Source: Sutcliffiella cohnii
GTDB lineage: Bacteria > Bacillota > Bacilli > Bacillales > Bacillaceae_I
Reading direction: 5' to 3'
DNA length: 64,000 nt
NCBI RefSeq assembly: GCF_002250055.1
Contig: NZ_CP018866.1
Coordinates: 1,294,501 to 1,358,500 of the forward strand
The notes beneath the pieces were generated by a model, which did no database searches, was not told the origin of the DNA, and saw only the letters and a program-made list of their open reading frames with translations. Each line of letters starts with the position of its first letter. Position 1 is the stretch's first letter. Made by a program: the position numbers and the translations under genes. Positions 7,845 to 16,300 of this stretch are shown here, piece after piece.

Positions 7845-9220
7845 AAACTCTTTACGTAAAATTCGTTGTCGTGACGATCGGTATTATGCTTTTCAGTGGG
7901 ATTATATCTTTTTTAATATCCAATACGTATTATCAGCATAAACTAAAGCCACAAAACGATCAAAAAATTACAAACTTTGCACAATCGATTGCCTCATTTG
8001 CAGAGGAACATCCTTATATAGATTTACGAGATTACTTGCAGAACGTTTCCTCGCTTGGGTATCAAATGTACTTAGTAGATGAATCAGGTGAAGAAAGTTT
8101 TTTCGGTGCAGCATTCCGGGACGAAGATCTTTCGGCTACTGCGAAAGAAGATGTATTAAGCGGGAATGTATATCACGGTATTCTTCATTTTCCTGGAGAA
8201 ACGTTCGTCACAGGATTTTTTGCAAATGAGTTAAGAAATACAATTGGAATTCCGATTACCCATAATGGAAATAACTACGCACTTTTTATTAGGCCGGACA
8301 TTAAACTTCTGTTTAATGAGATGCATCTTTTATTTGCATGGCTACTAGTGTTCACCATCGTGCTCAGCACCATTATGGTAGTAATCAGTACAAAATATTT
8401 AGTGAAGCCGATTTCTAAATTAACGAAAGCGACAAAATCTCTTTCTGAAGGGAAGTTTAATGTAGAGTTGGATGTTGCTAGTAATGACGAACTAGGCGAG
8501 CTCTCGAATAGTTTTTTAACGATGGCTACCAAATTAGAACAAATGGATGACGTGAGGAAAGAGTTCATTTCGAACATTTCTCATGATATTCAATCACCGT
8601 TGTCGAATATAAAAGGATATATTAACTTACTCGAAAATGAATCTATTACGTCAAAAGATAGAGCCCAGTACGTTTCCATTATTAATGATGAAATAAAAAG
8701 ATTATCTACTTTAACGAAACAATTATTATTACTTGCCTCGCTAGATCGTAATGAAGATATTTTAAAAAGGAAGACATTTAATGTTAGTGAGCAACTAAAG
8801 GAATTAGTGCGCAACTATCAATGGCTAATGAGTGAAAAAGACATAATGCTTAGCTACTCTTTACTGGACGTCGAAATAAATGGTGACGCTTCTTTACTCC
8901 ATACAGTGTGGGACAACTTATTAACGAACGCTATTAAATACAATAAGCAGAATGGTAGTATTGAAATAACGATGGAAAAAAGTGAAGACTCCATCGTAGT
9001 TACTTTTGCTGATACTGGTATAGGGCTGAACCTGAAAGAAAAAGAAAGGATATTTGATCGTTTTTACCGGGCAGACACCGCGAGAACACGAACGATTGAG
9101 GGAACAGGACTTGGCTTATCAATCGTTTGGACAATCGTTCACCTACATAATGGTGACGTACAAGTTACTAGTACAGAAGGAAAAGGATCGACTTTTATTG
9201 TAAAACTACCGATTAAATAG
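7841..9220 (+). CDS. hssS: Haem-sensing histidine kinase HssS
   Basis: 459 residues. A first membrane helix (about 8-27) and a second one (about 163-184) bracket an extracytoplasmic sensor of about 135 residues. A HAMP domain (about 185-237), HisKA with phospho-accepting His248 in SHDIQSP, and an HATPase_c domain with N (DNLLTNAIKY), G1 (DTGIGL) and G2 (GTGLGLS) boxes follow. The sensor shares FVTGFFANE, NTIGI and LFIRPDI with staphylococcal HssS, so haem-stress sensing in the membrane is the likely role. The stop codon TAG is immediately followed by GGACAGGTTTTTTT, a degenerate member of the stop-associated repeat family. Confidence 0.87.
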   Translation: MKTLYVKFVVVTIGIMLFSGIISFLISNTYYQHKLKPQNDQKITNFAQSIASFAEEHPYIDLRDYLQNVSSLGYQMYLVDESGEESFFGAAFRDEDLSATAKEDVLSGNVYHGILHFPGETFVTGFFANELRNTIGIPITHNGNNYALFIRPDIKLLFNEMHLLFAWLLVFTIVLSTIMVVISTKYLVKPISKLTKATKSLSEGKFNVELDVASNDELGELSNSFLTMATKLEQMDDVRKEFISNISHDIQSPLSNIKGYINLLENESITSKDRAQYVSIINDEIKRLSTLTKQLLLLASLDRNEDILKRKTFNVSEQLKELVRNYQWLMSEKDIMLSYSLLDVEINGDASLLHTVWDNLLTNAIKYNKQNGSIEITMEKSEDSIVVTFADTGIGLNLKEKERIFDRFYRADTARTRTIEGTGLGLSIVWTIVHLHNGDVQVTSTEGKGSTFIVKLPIK

Positions 9221-9246
9221 GGACAGGTTTTTTTATCCTTTTTTTC
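9221..9246 (+). repeat. Degenerate stop-codon-associated repeat after hssS
   Basis: GGACAGGTTTTTTTATCC directly follows the hssS TAG. It retains the GGACAGG core and a T-tract but has lost the paired arm. Confidence 0.4.
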
Positions 9247-9334
9247 CTTCTTATCTTATGAAGTTGGTGAAGTTCATCTCCCTAACGTTTTTAAATATTT
9301 CTCCAACTAATAGTTCTTTCACTTGTAAACTTTT

Positions 9335-9354
9335 ATTCATCCTCCGTTCATCTT
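9335..9354 (+). promoter_or_regulatory. Second HssR-type box, upstream of the small haem-copper-like gene
   Basis: ATTCATCCT (9335-9343) and GTTCATCTT (9346-9354) lie 11 bp apart, with a possible -10 TACATT at 9361-9366. The first half-site, spacing and surroundings (TTTATTCAT) match the box in front of hrtB. This predicts activation of the 9413 gene by HssR. Confidence 0.6.
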
Positions 9355-9412
9355 CGTGAAGTACATTAGAGAAGTAGAAAAAACGTAAAGATTAAAACGG
9401 AGGATATTTAAA

Positions 9413-9811
9413 ATGAATAAACATAGTCTATTATTGTTACGATTTGCCGGTGTTTTTGGAGTAATCGGTGCTATACTCGGAGCGCATATGGCTGGAGCTG
9501 GCTCTTACGCATTTCGCCCTGTTCATGCCCATATTTTAGTTGTCGGTTGGTTAAGTCTATTTGCATGGTCTGTATACTATAAAGTGTTCCAAACATCTGA
9601 AACATTGTTAACAAAAATCCATGTTTGGACTGCGATTATAGGTTCTATTGGCTTGTCAGGAGGCATGTGGTTATATATGGTCAAACCGTTTGATCTGCCA
9701 GAACCATTAACGCTAGTGCTTTACATCGGTGGTGGGGTAGCTCTGCTTGTAAGTTTTATTATCTTTTTCTTAATTACTTTGTTTTACAGAGGAGAAGAGT
9801 ATAACGGGTAA
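9413..9811 (+). CDS. Small four-helix membrane protein resembling a haem-copper oxidase subunit I fragment
   Basis: 132 residues with four predicted helices (about 7-28, 38-58, 68-90, 98-124). The second helix has PVHAHILVVGWLSLF, which resembles the haem-ligand helix of haem-copper oxidase/NO reductase subunit I (HxH...GW). Histidines at 25, 38, 40 and 70 lie at or near helix ends and could ligate haem. It is far too short to be an oxidase and lacks the CuB site. Similar single-domain proteins exist in Bacilli, but I know of no assigned function. It sits right after hssRS and has an HssR-like box, so haem binding, sensing or trafficking is a reasonable inference. AACGGAGGA lies 8 nt before the ATG. 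Confidence 0.7.
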   Translation: MNKHSLLLLRFAGVFGVIGAILGAHMAGAGSYAFRPVHAHILVVGWLSLFAWSVYYKVFQTSETLLTKIHVWTAIIGSIGLSGGMWLYMVKPFDLPEPLTLVLYIGGGVALLVSFIIFFLITLFYRGEEYNG

Positions 9812-9949
9812 ACGGAGTGTGCTTAACAAGGTGAATATTTTATGAAACCTTCTCATTTTTCTAAATGGAATATATAATATAAACAACCCAGTAGTCGTTC
9901 AAGCGCATTAAGTGGACAATACTATGTTGATAGTTTTAAACTGTTTTGT

Positions 9950-9983
9950 ACAGGAGAGTAAGCTAATACTCTCCTGTTTTTTT
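9950..9983 (+). terminator. Strong terminator after the haem-copper-like gene
   Basis: An 11-bp perfect stem ACAGGAGAGTA (9950-9960) / TACTCTCCTGT (9967-9977) has a 6-nt loop and is followed by TTTTTT. No gene is seen between 9811 and it. Confidence 0.92.
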
Positions 9984-10031
9984 AGAAAAGATAGGACTAG
10001 GGACCCCATCCACAAGAAAGGATGTTTTGTA

Positions 10032-10406
10032 ATGAATGAAACTAAAAAAGAGAAAGCAGTATCGTTTTTGCAACTCGTTGCGTCAGGAGAAGTGAGAGAG
10101 GCGTATAGAAAGTACATTGGTCCGAATTTTCGTCATCATAACCCCTTTTTTCGCGGAGATGCTGATTCGCTTATGATTGCAATGGAAGAGAACGCTATTG
10201 AGAGTCCCCTCAAAATTCTTGAAGTAAAACGTGTTATAGAAGATGGTGAGATTGTTGCGGTTCACTCGCATATAAAACAGAATCAAGCTGATCTAGGTGC
10301 TGCAGTAGTACATATATTCCGTTTCGAAAACGAACTCATCGTAGAATTGTGGGATGTGGGGCAGCCTGTACCGGAAGATTCACCAAATGAAAATGGCGTA
10401 TTTTAA
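10032..10406 (+). CDS. SnoaL-like/NTF2-fold protein
   Basis: 124 residues of the cone-shaped alpha+beta NTF2 fold. A helical start (KKEKAVSFLQLVASGEVREAYRKYIG) is followed by FRHHNPFF, the hallmark of SnoaL-like proteins, and a final strand ELWDVGQPVPED typical of the group. These proteins bind small hydrophobic ligands; some are polyketide cyclases, but most in Bacilli are uncharacterised. ATG 10032 is chosen because GAAAGGA precedes it by about 9 nt; an upstream ATG at 9912 would translate through the terminator at 9950. It is monocistronic. Confidence 0.8.
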   Translation: MNETKKEKAVSFLQLVASGEVREAYRKYIGPNFRHHNPFFRGDADSLMIAMEENAIESPLKILEVKRVIEDGEIVAVHSHIKQNQADLGAAVVHIFRFENELIVELWDVGQPVPEDSPNENGVF

Positions 10407-10500
10407 TTGTAATAATCCGTATTTTTTGAGAGGTGTAAAAAAGGATTGTTCCTATATTCTCCATAAGGTATTTCGGTATGCTAACTAAAGTCTTATTTCC

Positions 10501-10539
10501 AAAATTTGTGTGGACGAGGGACCTGTCCCTCCGTCCACA
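10501..10539 (-). repeat. Stop-codon-associated hairpin repeat, copy 2
   Basis: On the minus strand GTGGACGGAGGGAC pairs with GTCCCTC-GTCCAC (one bulge) and is followed by ACAAATTTT. It starts 6 nt after the SDR stop codon and probably acts as its terminator. Confidence 0.75.
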
Positions 10540-10545
10540 GCCCGC

Positions 10546-11454
10546 CTATGAATCGCGAATTATTCCCCCGTTAACATGTATGACTTGGCCGGTTACGTAA
10601 TATGATTCTTCTGTTGCTAGATATACGAAGGCCGGAGCGATTTCGAAAGGTTGTGCGGCTCGCCCCATCGGGATATCTGTACCTAGTGTAGAAACATGAT
10701 CTGCAGAGTATGTGCTAACAGTTAGCGGAGTCCATGCAGGACCTGGTGCAACTGCGTTTACACGAATCCCTTTGTCTACCAATGACAAAGCCATTGTGCG
10801 AGTGAACGAAACGACCGCGCCTTTCGAAGTAGCATAATCAATAACGTTTTTATCCCCTTCGTATGCCACCCTTGAAGCAGTACTAATAATGGAGCTTCCT
10901 TTTTTTAAATAGGGGAGGGAAGCTTTTGTCATGTAAAACAACGGGTACACATTCGTTCGAAACGTATCATCGAGCTGTTCATTTGATACATCCATAATAT
11001 CTTCCGTAAAAGGCTGTACAGCAGCATTATGAACGACAATATCCAAACGTCCATATTTATTTATCGTCTGATTTACCGCAAATTCAGATGTTGATGGATT
11101 TCGTAAATCTCCTCGAATAAGTAGACAGCTGACTCCGAACTTTTCAACGTATTGCTTTGTTTCATTCGCATCATAATCCTCATTCAGATAGACAATAGTA
11201 ATGTTTGCGCCTTCTTTTGCATAGGCTACAGCAACTGCACGACCTATCCCGCTATCTCCACCGGTTATAAGAGCTATTTTTCCTTGAAGTTTCCCACTAC
11301 CTTTAAATCCAGCATAATCATAAATTGGTCTAGGATACATTTTCCACTCTAAGCCAGGTGCCTCTTCTTGGTGTTGAGGAGGAAAAGCAATCGGCTGCTT
11401 TACCACCTTTTTTTTATAACCAATGTACGGGTAAACTGGATAATTTCGATCCAT
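10546..11454 (-). CDS. SDR-family oxidoreductase, general-stress YhdF/YdaD type
   Basis: 302 residues. A 45-residue N-terminal extension (YPVYPYIGYKKK, then a PPQHQEEAPG-type linker) is typical of the Bacillus YhdF/YhxC/YdaD group. A Rossmann domain follows with TGGDSGIGRA, the catalytic Ser (SSIISTASR) and the YATSK active-site pair. The family reduces or oxidises small alcohols or sugars with NAD(P); the substrate is unknown. ATG 11454 is preferred over ATG 11463, since GAAAGG (11464-11469) touches the latter but is 9 nt from the former. A hyphenated palindrome upstream overlaps the putative -10. Confidence 0.87.
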   Translation of the reverse strand: MDRNYPVYPYIGYKKKVVKQPIAFPPQHQEEAPGLEWKMYPRPIYDYAGFKGSGKLQGKIALITGGDSGIGRAVAVAYAKEGANITIVYLNEDYDANETKQYVEKFGVSCLLIRGDLRNPSTSEFAVNQTINKYGRLDIVVHNAAVQPFTEDIMDVSNEQLDDTFRTNVYPLFYMTKASLPYLKKGSSIISTASRVAYEGDKNVIDYATSKGAVVSFTRTMALSLVDKGIRVNAVAPGPAWTPLTVSTYSADHVSTLGTDIPMGRAAQPFEIAPAFVYLATEESYYVTGQVIHVNGGIIRDS

Positions 11455-11481
11455 TTTAAACATCCTTTCACACTATATTAT

Positions 11482-11502
11482 ATCGGTAAAAAATAAACCG
11501 AT
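11482..11502. promoter_or_regulatory. Inverted repeat over the SDR promoter
   Basis: ATCGGT (11482-11487) and ACCGAT (11497-11502) flank an AT-rich 9-bp spacer and adjoin a TATAAT -10 read on the minus strand. The position suits an operator. No matching regulator is identified. Confidence 0.35.
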
Positions 11503-11721
11503 TCCCTTCTTATTTCTACATAAAGCAATTTAAGTATAGTTTATGATACATAGACAATTGTCGTGTATGTAGGTTACAGAATATTATTTGGACTATATAC
11601 AAAGAGTGAAGTTAGTTGTTTTTACATAAACTAAATCTACTGAAGGAAACACCTATTTTTGTTATACTAGTATATTAGTTATTACTGTTATAGGTAGTTA
11701 TTATGAAAAGGAGGAGAAAAG

Positions 11722-12999
11722 ATGGAATTTATTGATAAGAAGCTTTTATCTTATGGGATGGATCCAACAATAGCTGAATATTTAACTATGATAATAATGA
11801 TACTTTTTATCGCGCTCATATCTGTCATAGCGAATTTTATAACGAAAAAAATAATAATAAGAGTTATTACACACTTTGTGACGAATAACAAATTCACCTG
11901 GGACGATATGCTTTTGGAACGAAAGGTTTTTCATAGGATATCTCATGTGGTTCCGGCGATTATTATTTATTTCTTCGCATCGGCATTTTCTGATTATGAA
12001 ACTGTTATCCAAAAACTAGCGGTAACGTATATTATTATTGTAGCTTTAGTAGTAATTATTAGCTTATTTAATGCGCTGAATGATATATATCAAACGTTTG
12101 AAATTTCGAAGACGAGACCGATAAAGGGATACATACAAGTAGCTAACATAGTGATCGTCATTCTAGGTGTTATTTTAGTCATCTCAAACCTAATCGGACA
12201 AAGTCCTCTTATTTTATTAAGCGGGATTGGAGCATTGTCAGCTGTACTTTTGTTAGTCTTTCGGGATTCGTTATTAGGACTTGTCGCAGGAATTCAGTTA
12301 ACTTCAAACGATATGGTACGTGTTGGAGACTGGATTGAAATGCCTAAGTATGAGGCCGATGGTGATATAATTGATATTTCCTTAAATACGGTAAAGGTGC
12401 AAAATTGGGATAAGACAATAACGACCATTCCAAGTTACGCTTTAATTTCCGACTCCTTTAAAAACTGGAGAGGAATGCAAAATGCAGGTGGACGTCGCAT
12501 TAAACGGTCAATCTTTATCGATACTGGTAGTATTGCTTTTTGTGATGAACCGATGATTGAGAAGTTTAAACATATCCACTATCTTTCCGAGTACATCGAA
12601 CAAAAGGAAAAAGAAATAGAGGAATACAATATTAAAAACGAGATTAATAGAAACAACCGAGTGAATGGTCGTGCTCTTACCAATATAGGAGTCTTTAGAG
12701 CCTATATTAATAATTACTTGAAAAATCACCCTGGTATTGAGCAAAATATGACGATGATTGTAAGACAGCTCGCTCCAAGCGAATTCGGATTACCAATTGA
12801 AATTTATGCATTTACGAACGATATTCAATGGAATAATTATGAATCCATCCAATCCGATATTTTTGACCATCTCCTCGCCGTGGCACCAGAATTCGGACTT
12901 CGCATATTCCAAAACCCTTCAGGTAGCGACCTAAAAGGAATATTTATGGACACTGGGACAGGTCCCTTGTCCACACAATTTTTACCAAATCGAGATTAA
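11722..12999 (+). CDS. MscS-family mechanosensitive channel (YbdG/MscM-like)
   Basis: 425 residues. Membrane helices are at about 20-40, 76-92, 98-118 and 138-158, and a pore-lining helix with GIGALSAVLLLVFRDSLLGLVAG spans about 172-194. The MscS beta domain follows (NDMVRVGDWIEMPKYEADGDIIDISLNTVKVQNWD), then a cytoplasmic domain with an inserted charged segment near 285-320 and a long C-terminus as in YbdG. It protects cells on hypo-osmotic shock by gating ions. AAGGAGGAG precedes ATG 11722. The last residues (DTGTGPLSTQFLPNRD) are encoded by a copy of the dispersed hairpin repeat, so the natural C-terminus has probably been altered. Confidence 0.88.
   Translation: MEFIDKKLLSYGMDPTIAEYLTMIIMILFIALISVIANFITKKIIIRVITHFVTNNKFTWDDMLLERKVFHRISHVVPAIIIYFFASAFSDYETVIQKLAVTYIIIVALVVIISLFNALNDIYQTFEISKTRPIKGYIQVANIVIVILGVILVISNLIGQSPLILLSGIGALSAVLLLVFRDSLLGLVAGIQLTSNDMVRVGDWIEMPKYEADGDIIDISLNTVKVQNWDKTITTIPSYALISDSFKNWRGMQNAGGRRIKRSIFIDTGSIAFCDEPMIEKFKHIHYLSEYIEQKEKEIEEYNIKNEINRNNRVNGRALTNIGVFRAYINNYLKNHPGIEQNMTMIVRQLAPSEFGLPIEIYAFTNDIQWNNYESIQSDIFDHLLAVAPEFGLRIFQNPSGSDLKGIFMDTGTGPLSTQFLPNRD
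12948..12985 (+). repeat. Hairpin repeat copy 3, inside the MscS reading frame
   Basis: GGACACTGGGACAGG then CCCTTGTCCACACAATTTTT matches the repeat consensus, but the repeat lies before the stop codon, so 13 or so residues of the channel are repeat-derived. Confidence 0.75.
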
Positions 13000-13041
13000 A
13001 GAGCGTTATTTTTACGTTATAGAATAGTTAATTGTTATGAA

Positions 13042-13075
13042 AGGGAGAGTAGATTAAGTTACTCTTCTCTTTTTT
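13042..13075 (+). terminator. Terminator after the MscS gene
   Basis: AGGGAGAGTA (13042-13051) pairs with TACTCTTCTCT (with wobbles), followed by TTTTT. Confidence 0.7.
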
Positions 13076-13165
13076 ATGCATCGGTGACGAACCCGTCCAT
13101 AATTAAGGCTATGTATCTAGTATTAATAGGAGGAATAACCCTAGTTACAATATTTTAACTATTAT

Positions 13166-13198
13166 AAAATTTAGTAGAATCAAAAAATACTAAATTTT
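13166..13198. promoter_or_regulatory. Perfect 11-bp inverted repeat upstream of the M28 gene
   Basis: AAAATTTAGTA (13166-13176) and TACTAAATTTT (13188-13198) lie just before the ribosome site AGGGGG (13202-13207). It could be an operator or a leader hairpin masking translation initiation. Confidence 0.4.
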
Positions 13199-13213
13199 TC
13201 CTAGGGGGTTATT

Positions 13214-14611
13214 ATGAAAACGAAGAAGTTATTATCCATCACACTTGCTACATCGTTAGCGTTAGGAGCTTTAAGTGTTCCAGTTTTTGCACAACAACCG
13301 GCCGCTCAACACGAAATAGTAAAAAATCCGTTAGATAATAAGGTAATCAATAAAATCAACGTTGATAACATTTACAACATGATTGATTACTTGCAACAAA
13401 CTCCTAGAGTAGCCTCCACACCAGAGGAATTTGCAGCAGTTCAGTATATAAAAGACCAGTTTGAATCGTATGGCTATGACGTGGAAATTCAAGAATTTGA
13501 ATATTTTGGTTACACAACACCGCATACAGTTGACCTACTAATAGATGGGACAAGCCTAAGTCCACTTGCGTTCACCTATACTCCTAGTGGGGATGTTCAA
13601 GCACCGTTAGAATATGTTGGACTAGCAACACCGGATGAGTTGGAAGGAAAAGATTTATCTGGAAAAATTGCACTAGTACAGCGCGGTTCTATTCCTTTTG
13701 GTTAAAAAGTAATTAATGCTGCTGAAAAGGGTGCAGTAGGTGTTATTATCTTTAATAATGCTGCTGGTACGATAAATGGTACCCTCGGTGGAGCTGACGA
13801 TCGTTTCGTACCTACTGTCTCTATAACGCAAGCGCAAGGAAACAACCTAGTTTCAAAGCTTAATAATGGAGAAACAGTACAAGCTTCTTTAAAAGTTTTA
13901 GGAGCATCTGCGGGACTTCGTTCATCACATAATGTTATTGCCTCCAAGCTACCTACTAATAAAAACAGGGACAATGGAAATGTAATCACGTTAACATCTC
14001 ATCATGATTCAGTGCCAGGTGCACCTGGTGCAAATGATAACGCTTCTGGTACAGCAATGGTACTTGAGTTAGCAAGAGTATTTAAAAATTTACCAACTGA
14101 TACAGAAATCCGTTTCATTACATTTGGTGCGGAAGAATTGGGATTACTTGGGTCGAGACACTATGTACGAGATCTACCCCAAGAAGAACTGGACCGTATT
14201 GTGGCGAACTTCAATCTTGACATGGTCGGTAGCCGCGACGCAGGAAGCCTTGTCATGAATACAATTGACGGGCAACCGAATTTAGTAACAGAATTATCCC
14301 AAGCATCAAGCTTACGTCTAAATGGTGAGCCGACAAGATTTGGACGCGGAGGAAGCAGTGACCACGTTCCATTTGGAGAGGCAGGCATTCCAGCAGCGTT
14401 GTTTATTCATAGTCCATTAGAGCCTTGGTACCATACACCGCAAGACACGATTGATAAAATTAGCAAAGAAAAACTTCAAGATGTAGCGGAAATCGTCGGG
14501 ACGGCCATTTATGATTATGCTCGCTTTGACAACCAAACGCCAAAGCAACCGCAAAGAGCAAGTAAGCAAAACGTGCCTCAACAAATGTACTTTGAAGAGA
14601 GTGTAGAATAA
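13214..14611 (+). pseudogene. Secreted M28-family aminopeptidase with an in-frame stop codon
   Basis: The reading frame spans 465 codons but is interrupted at codon 164 by TAA (13703-13705). The protein sense continues unchanged after it (KVINAAEKGAVGVIIFNN), so one substitution of a codon such as GAA explains it. A signal peptide (residues 1-26, ending VFA-QQ) is followed by a PA domain (about 110-225) that contains the lesion. The M28 zinc peptidase domain has HH(D) near 263-265, the second-metal Asp in NDNASG, catalytic Glu in EELGLLGS, Asp in DMVG, and a final His in WYHTPQDT. All metal ligands remain. Intact homologues release N-terminal amino acids outside the cell. Without suppression only a 163-residue fragment would be made. 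A sequencing error is possible. Confidence 0.82.
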
Positions 14612-14615
14612 ACAT

Positions 14616-14647
14616 AAAGAACCAGCTCATTTGGCTGGTTCTTTTTA
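14616..14647 (+). terminator. Terminator after the M28 pseudogene
   Basis: AAAGAACCAGC (14616-14626) pairs perfectly with GCTGGTTCTTT (14634-14644), followed by TTAA. It lies 5 bp from the stop. Confidence 0.9.
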
Positions 14648-14876
14648 ATTTATATGAACTAATACAAGTAATTTCATTGTTGAGGCTCATCAATACTATA
14701 TTTAGATTGTTCATTAGCTTTATAACGATTTAAATATAGTATTAGGTATGCCTTGTAAATATAACACGGTTCGTATTGCTCCTAAAACGATTGCTTATGT
14801 AACGGACCCCTATACATGCTAGTACTCAGCAGCTAGTGTATAATCTCCAATAATTAAGTTAATGCCACTTTCCCTA

Positions 14877-16109
14877 TTATGATACCTTTCGTAATCTAAT
14901 ACCTCCAGGCAACAGAGCAAGCTGAATGAAAATCAAACCAGCAACTCCTACTCCAAAGAAAATGATCCCCATGATATAAGAAGATACATAATGCCCAATG
15001 ATTAATCCTAAGCCTCCCCCAAGCATAGCGATATGATACGTTAAACCATTCATCGCCATGTAAGCCCCTTTAGCATCATCCTTTATGAGAGTTGCTAGCA
15101 TCGTTTGGCGAATCGGTACTGTGAGTAATTCCCCAAATGTAAAAAGGACAGTTGCCATAATGAGAACGTATGGTGATTTGCTAAAGGCTAAAATAGCAAA
15201 ACCAATGGCATAAATGATGATACCGTTTTGAAGAATGGATTCGTTCTTAAAACGGGAAAATAGCTTTTCTGTCTTCAGCCCTAACATAACGACTAGAGCT
15301 GTATTAATAATAATGATGATACTGACCATCCTTAAGCCGTCCAGTGAGATGGAAGCGAAGCTCATGAAAAACTCCGATTGTAAACGAACAGCTATATATT
15401 TATCTAACTGAAATTCTAGTGTTAATATAAGAATAGAACCAGCACTGAAAAGAAGGAAACGAAAATCTTTTAAAATCTTTATATAGCTTGTGAGCATAGA
15501 AGTGAAGCTGATTGTTTTTTTAGCAATTTCTCTTTTTACCGGTACTTCATGAACCATGAACAGGATGACGAATAGGGTAATGATACTGAAGATAGAGAAG
15601 CCTATCAGTAAAGCAAATTTATAATGTTTAAAAAATAAACCTCCAAGTACAGCACCGATAGCAATGGCAATGTTTCCAGACCAGTACATGATATTATAAA
15701 TATAAGGGCGGGTCTCTTTTGTGCTCGCATCGACAATCATCGCTTCTGCCGCTGGGTTCATCATCCCGATACTTATGCTACTTAATAGAAACATAGCAAA
15801 TGTTACCCATGCACTCTCCAACCAAGGTGAGTTAGCAATCGCCATGAAAATAAACGAGAACACTTGTAGGAATTGTGCGGTCACCATTATTTTTTTTCGG
15901 CCAATGTAGTCCGATAAATGGCCTGCGTAAAAACCGACAAGAAGAGATACGAGAACATTAAGGATTAATAATGTACCTGTAATAGATGGTCCAATTCGCT
16001 CCGCAAAATAGATCGCCATAAAAGGAATGATACTCATGGCAGCTATATCGGTGATAAAATCCGTAACGACACGAATTTTTATATTTGGATGTAATTGTTG
16101 AAACTTCAT
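14877..16109 (-). CDS. MFS transporter of the DHA1 efflux type
   Basis: 410 residues, 12 predicted helices. The loop-2 motif GHLSDYIGRKK (about residues 63-73) is intact, and a long central loop (about 195-215) separates the two halves. It resembles MdtH/YttB-like exporters and sugar-efflux relatives. It is divergent from an SgrR-like solute-binding regulator 190 bp away. In enterics SgrR sits next to the sugar-efflux MFS gene setA, so a paired efflux role is plausible here, but the substrate is unknown. The gene looks intact although the regulator is broken. No terminator was recognised at its 3' side. Confidence 0.82.
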   Translation of the reverse strand: MKFQQLHPNIKIRVVTDFITDIAAMSIIPFMAIYFAERIGPSITGTLLILNVLVSLLVGFYAGHLSDYIGRKKIMVTAQFLQVFSFIFMAIANSPWLESAWVTFAMFLLSSISIGMMNPAAEAMIVDASTKETRPYIYNIMYWSGNIAIAIGAVLGGLFFKHYKFALLIGFSIFSIITLFVILFMVHEVPVKREIAKKTISFTSMLTSYIKILKDFRFLLFSAGSILILTLEFQLDKYIAVRLQSEFFMSFASISLDGLRMVSIIIIINTALVVMLGLKTEKLFSRFKNESILQNGIIIYAIGFAILAFSKSPYVLIMATVLFTFGELLTVPIRQTMLATLIKDDAKGAYMAMNGLTYHIAMLGGGLGLIIGHYVSSYIMGIIFFGVGVAGLIFIQLALLPGGIRLRKVS

Positions 16110-16300
16110 TCGGAGTTCAGCCCCTTTTCCTATACATTAGATAACCGCCGCTAATCGCGACTCAGCAAACTTTTTAATAAAGGTATATAACATTCTCTAT
16201 ACGCATGAAGGTTTAAACCTTTTATAAGTTGAAAATAACATGATAAAAACTAGCAAAAAAGCGAAATTAAAATAAATTCTTTTCATATTTTGGAGGAAAC

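Noticed and set aside
9912..10031. N-terminal extension of the SnoaL-like protein
   Set aside because: It would read through a strong terminator, and the ATG at 10032 has a proper ribosome site.
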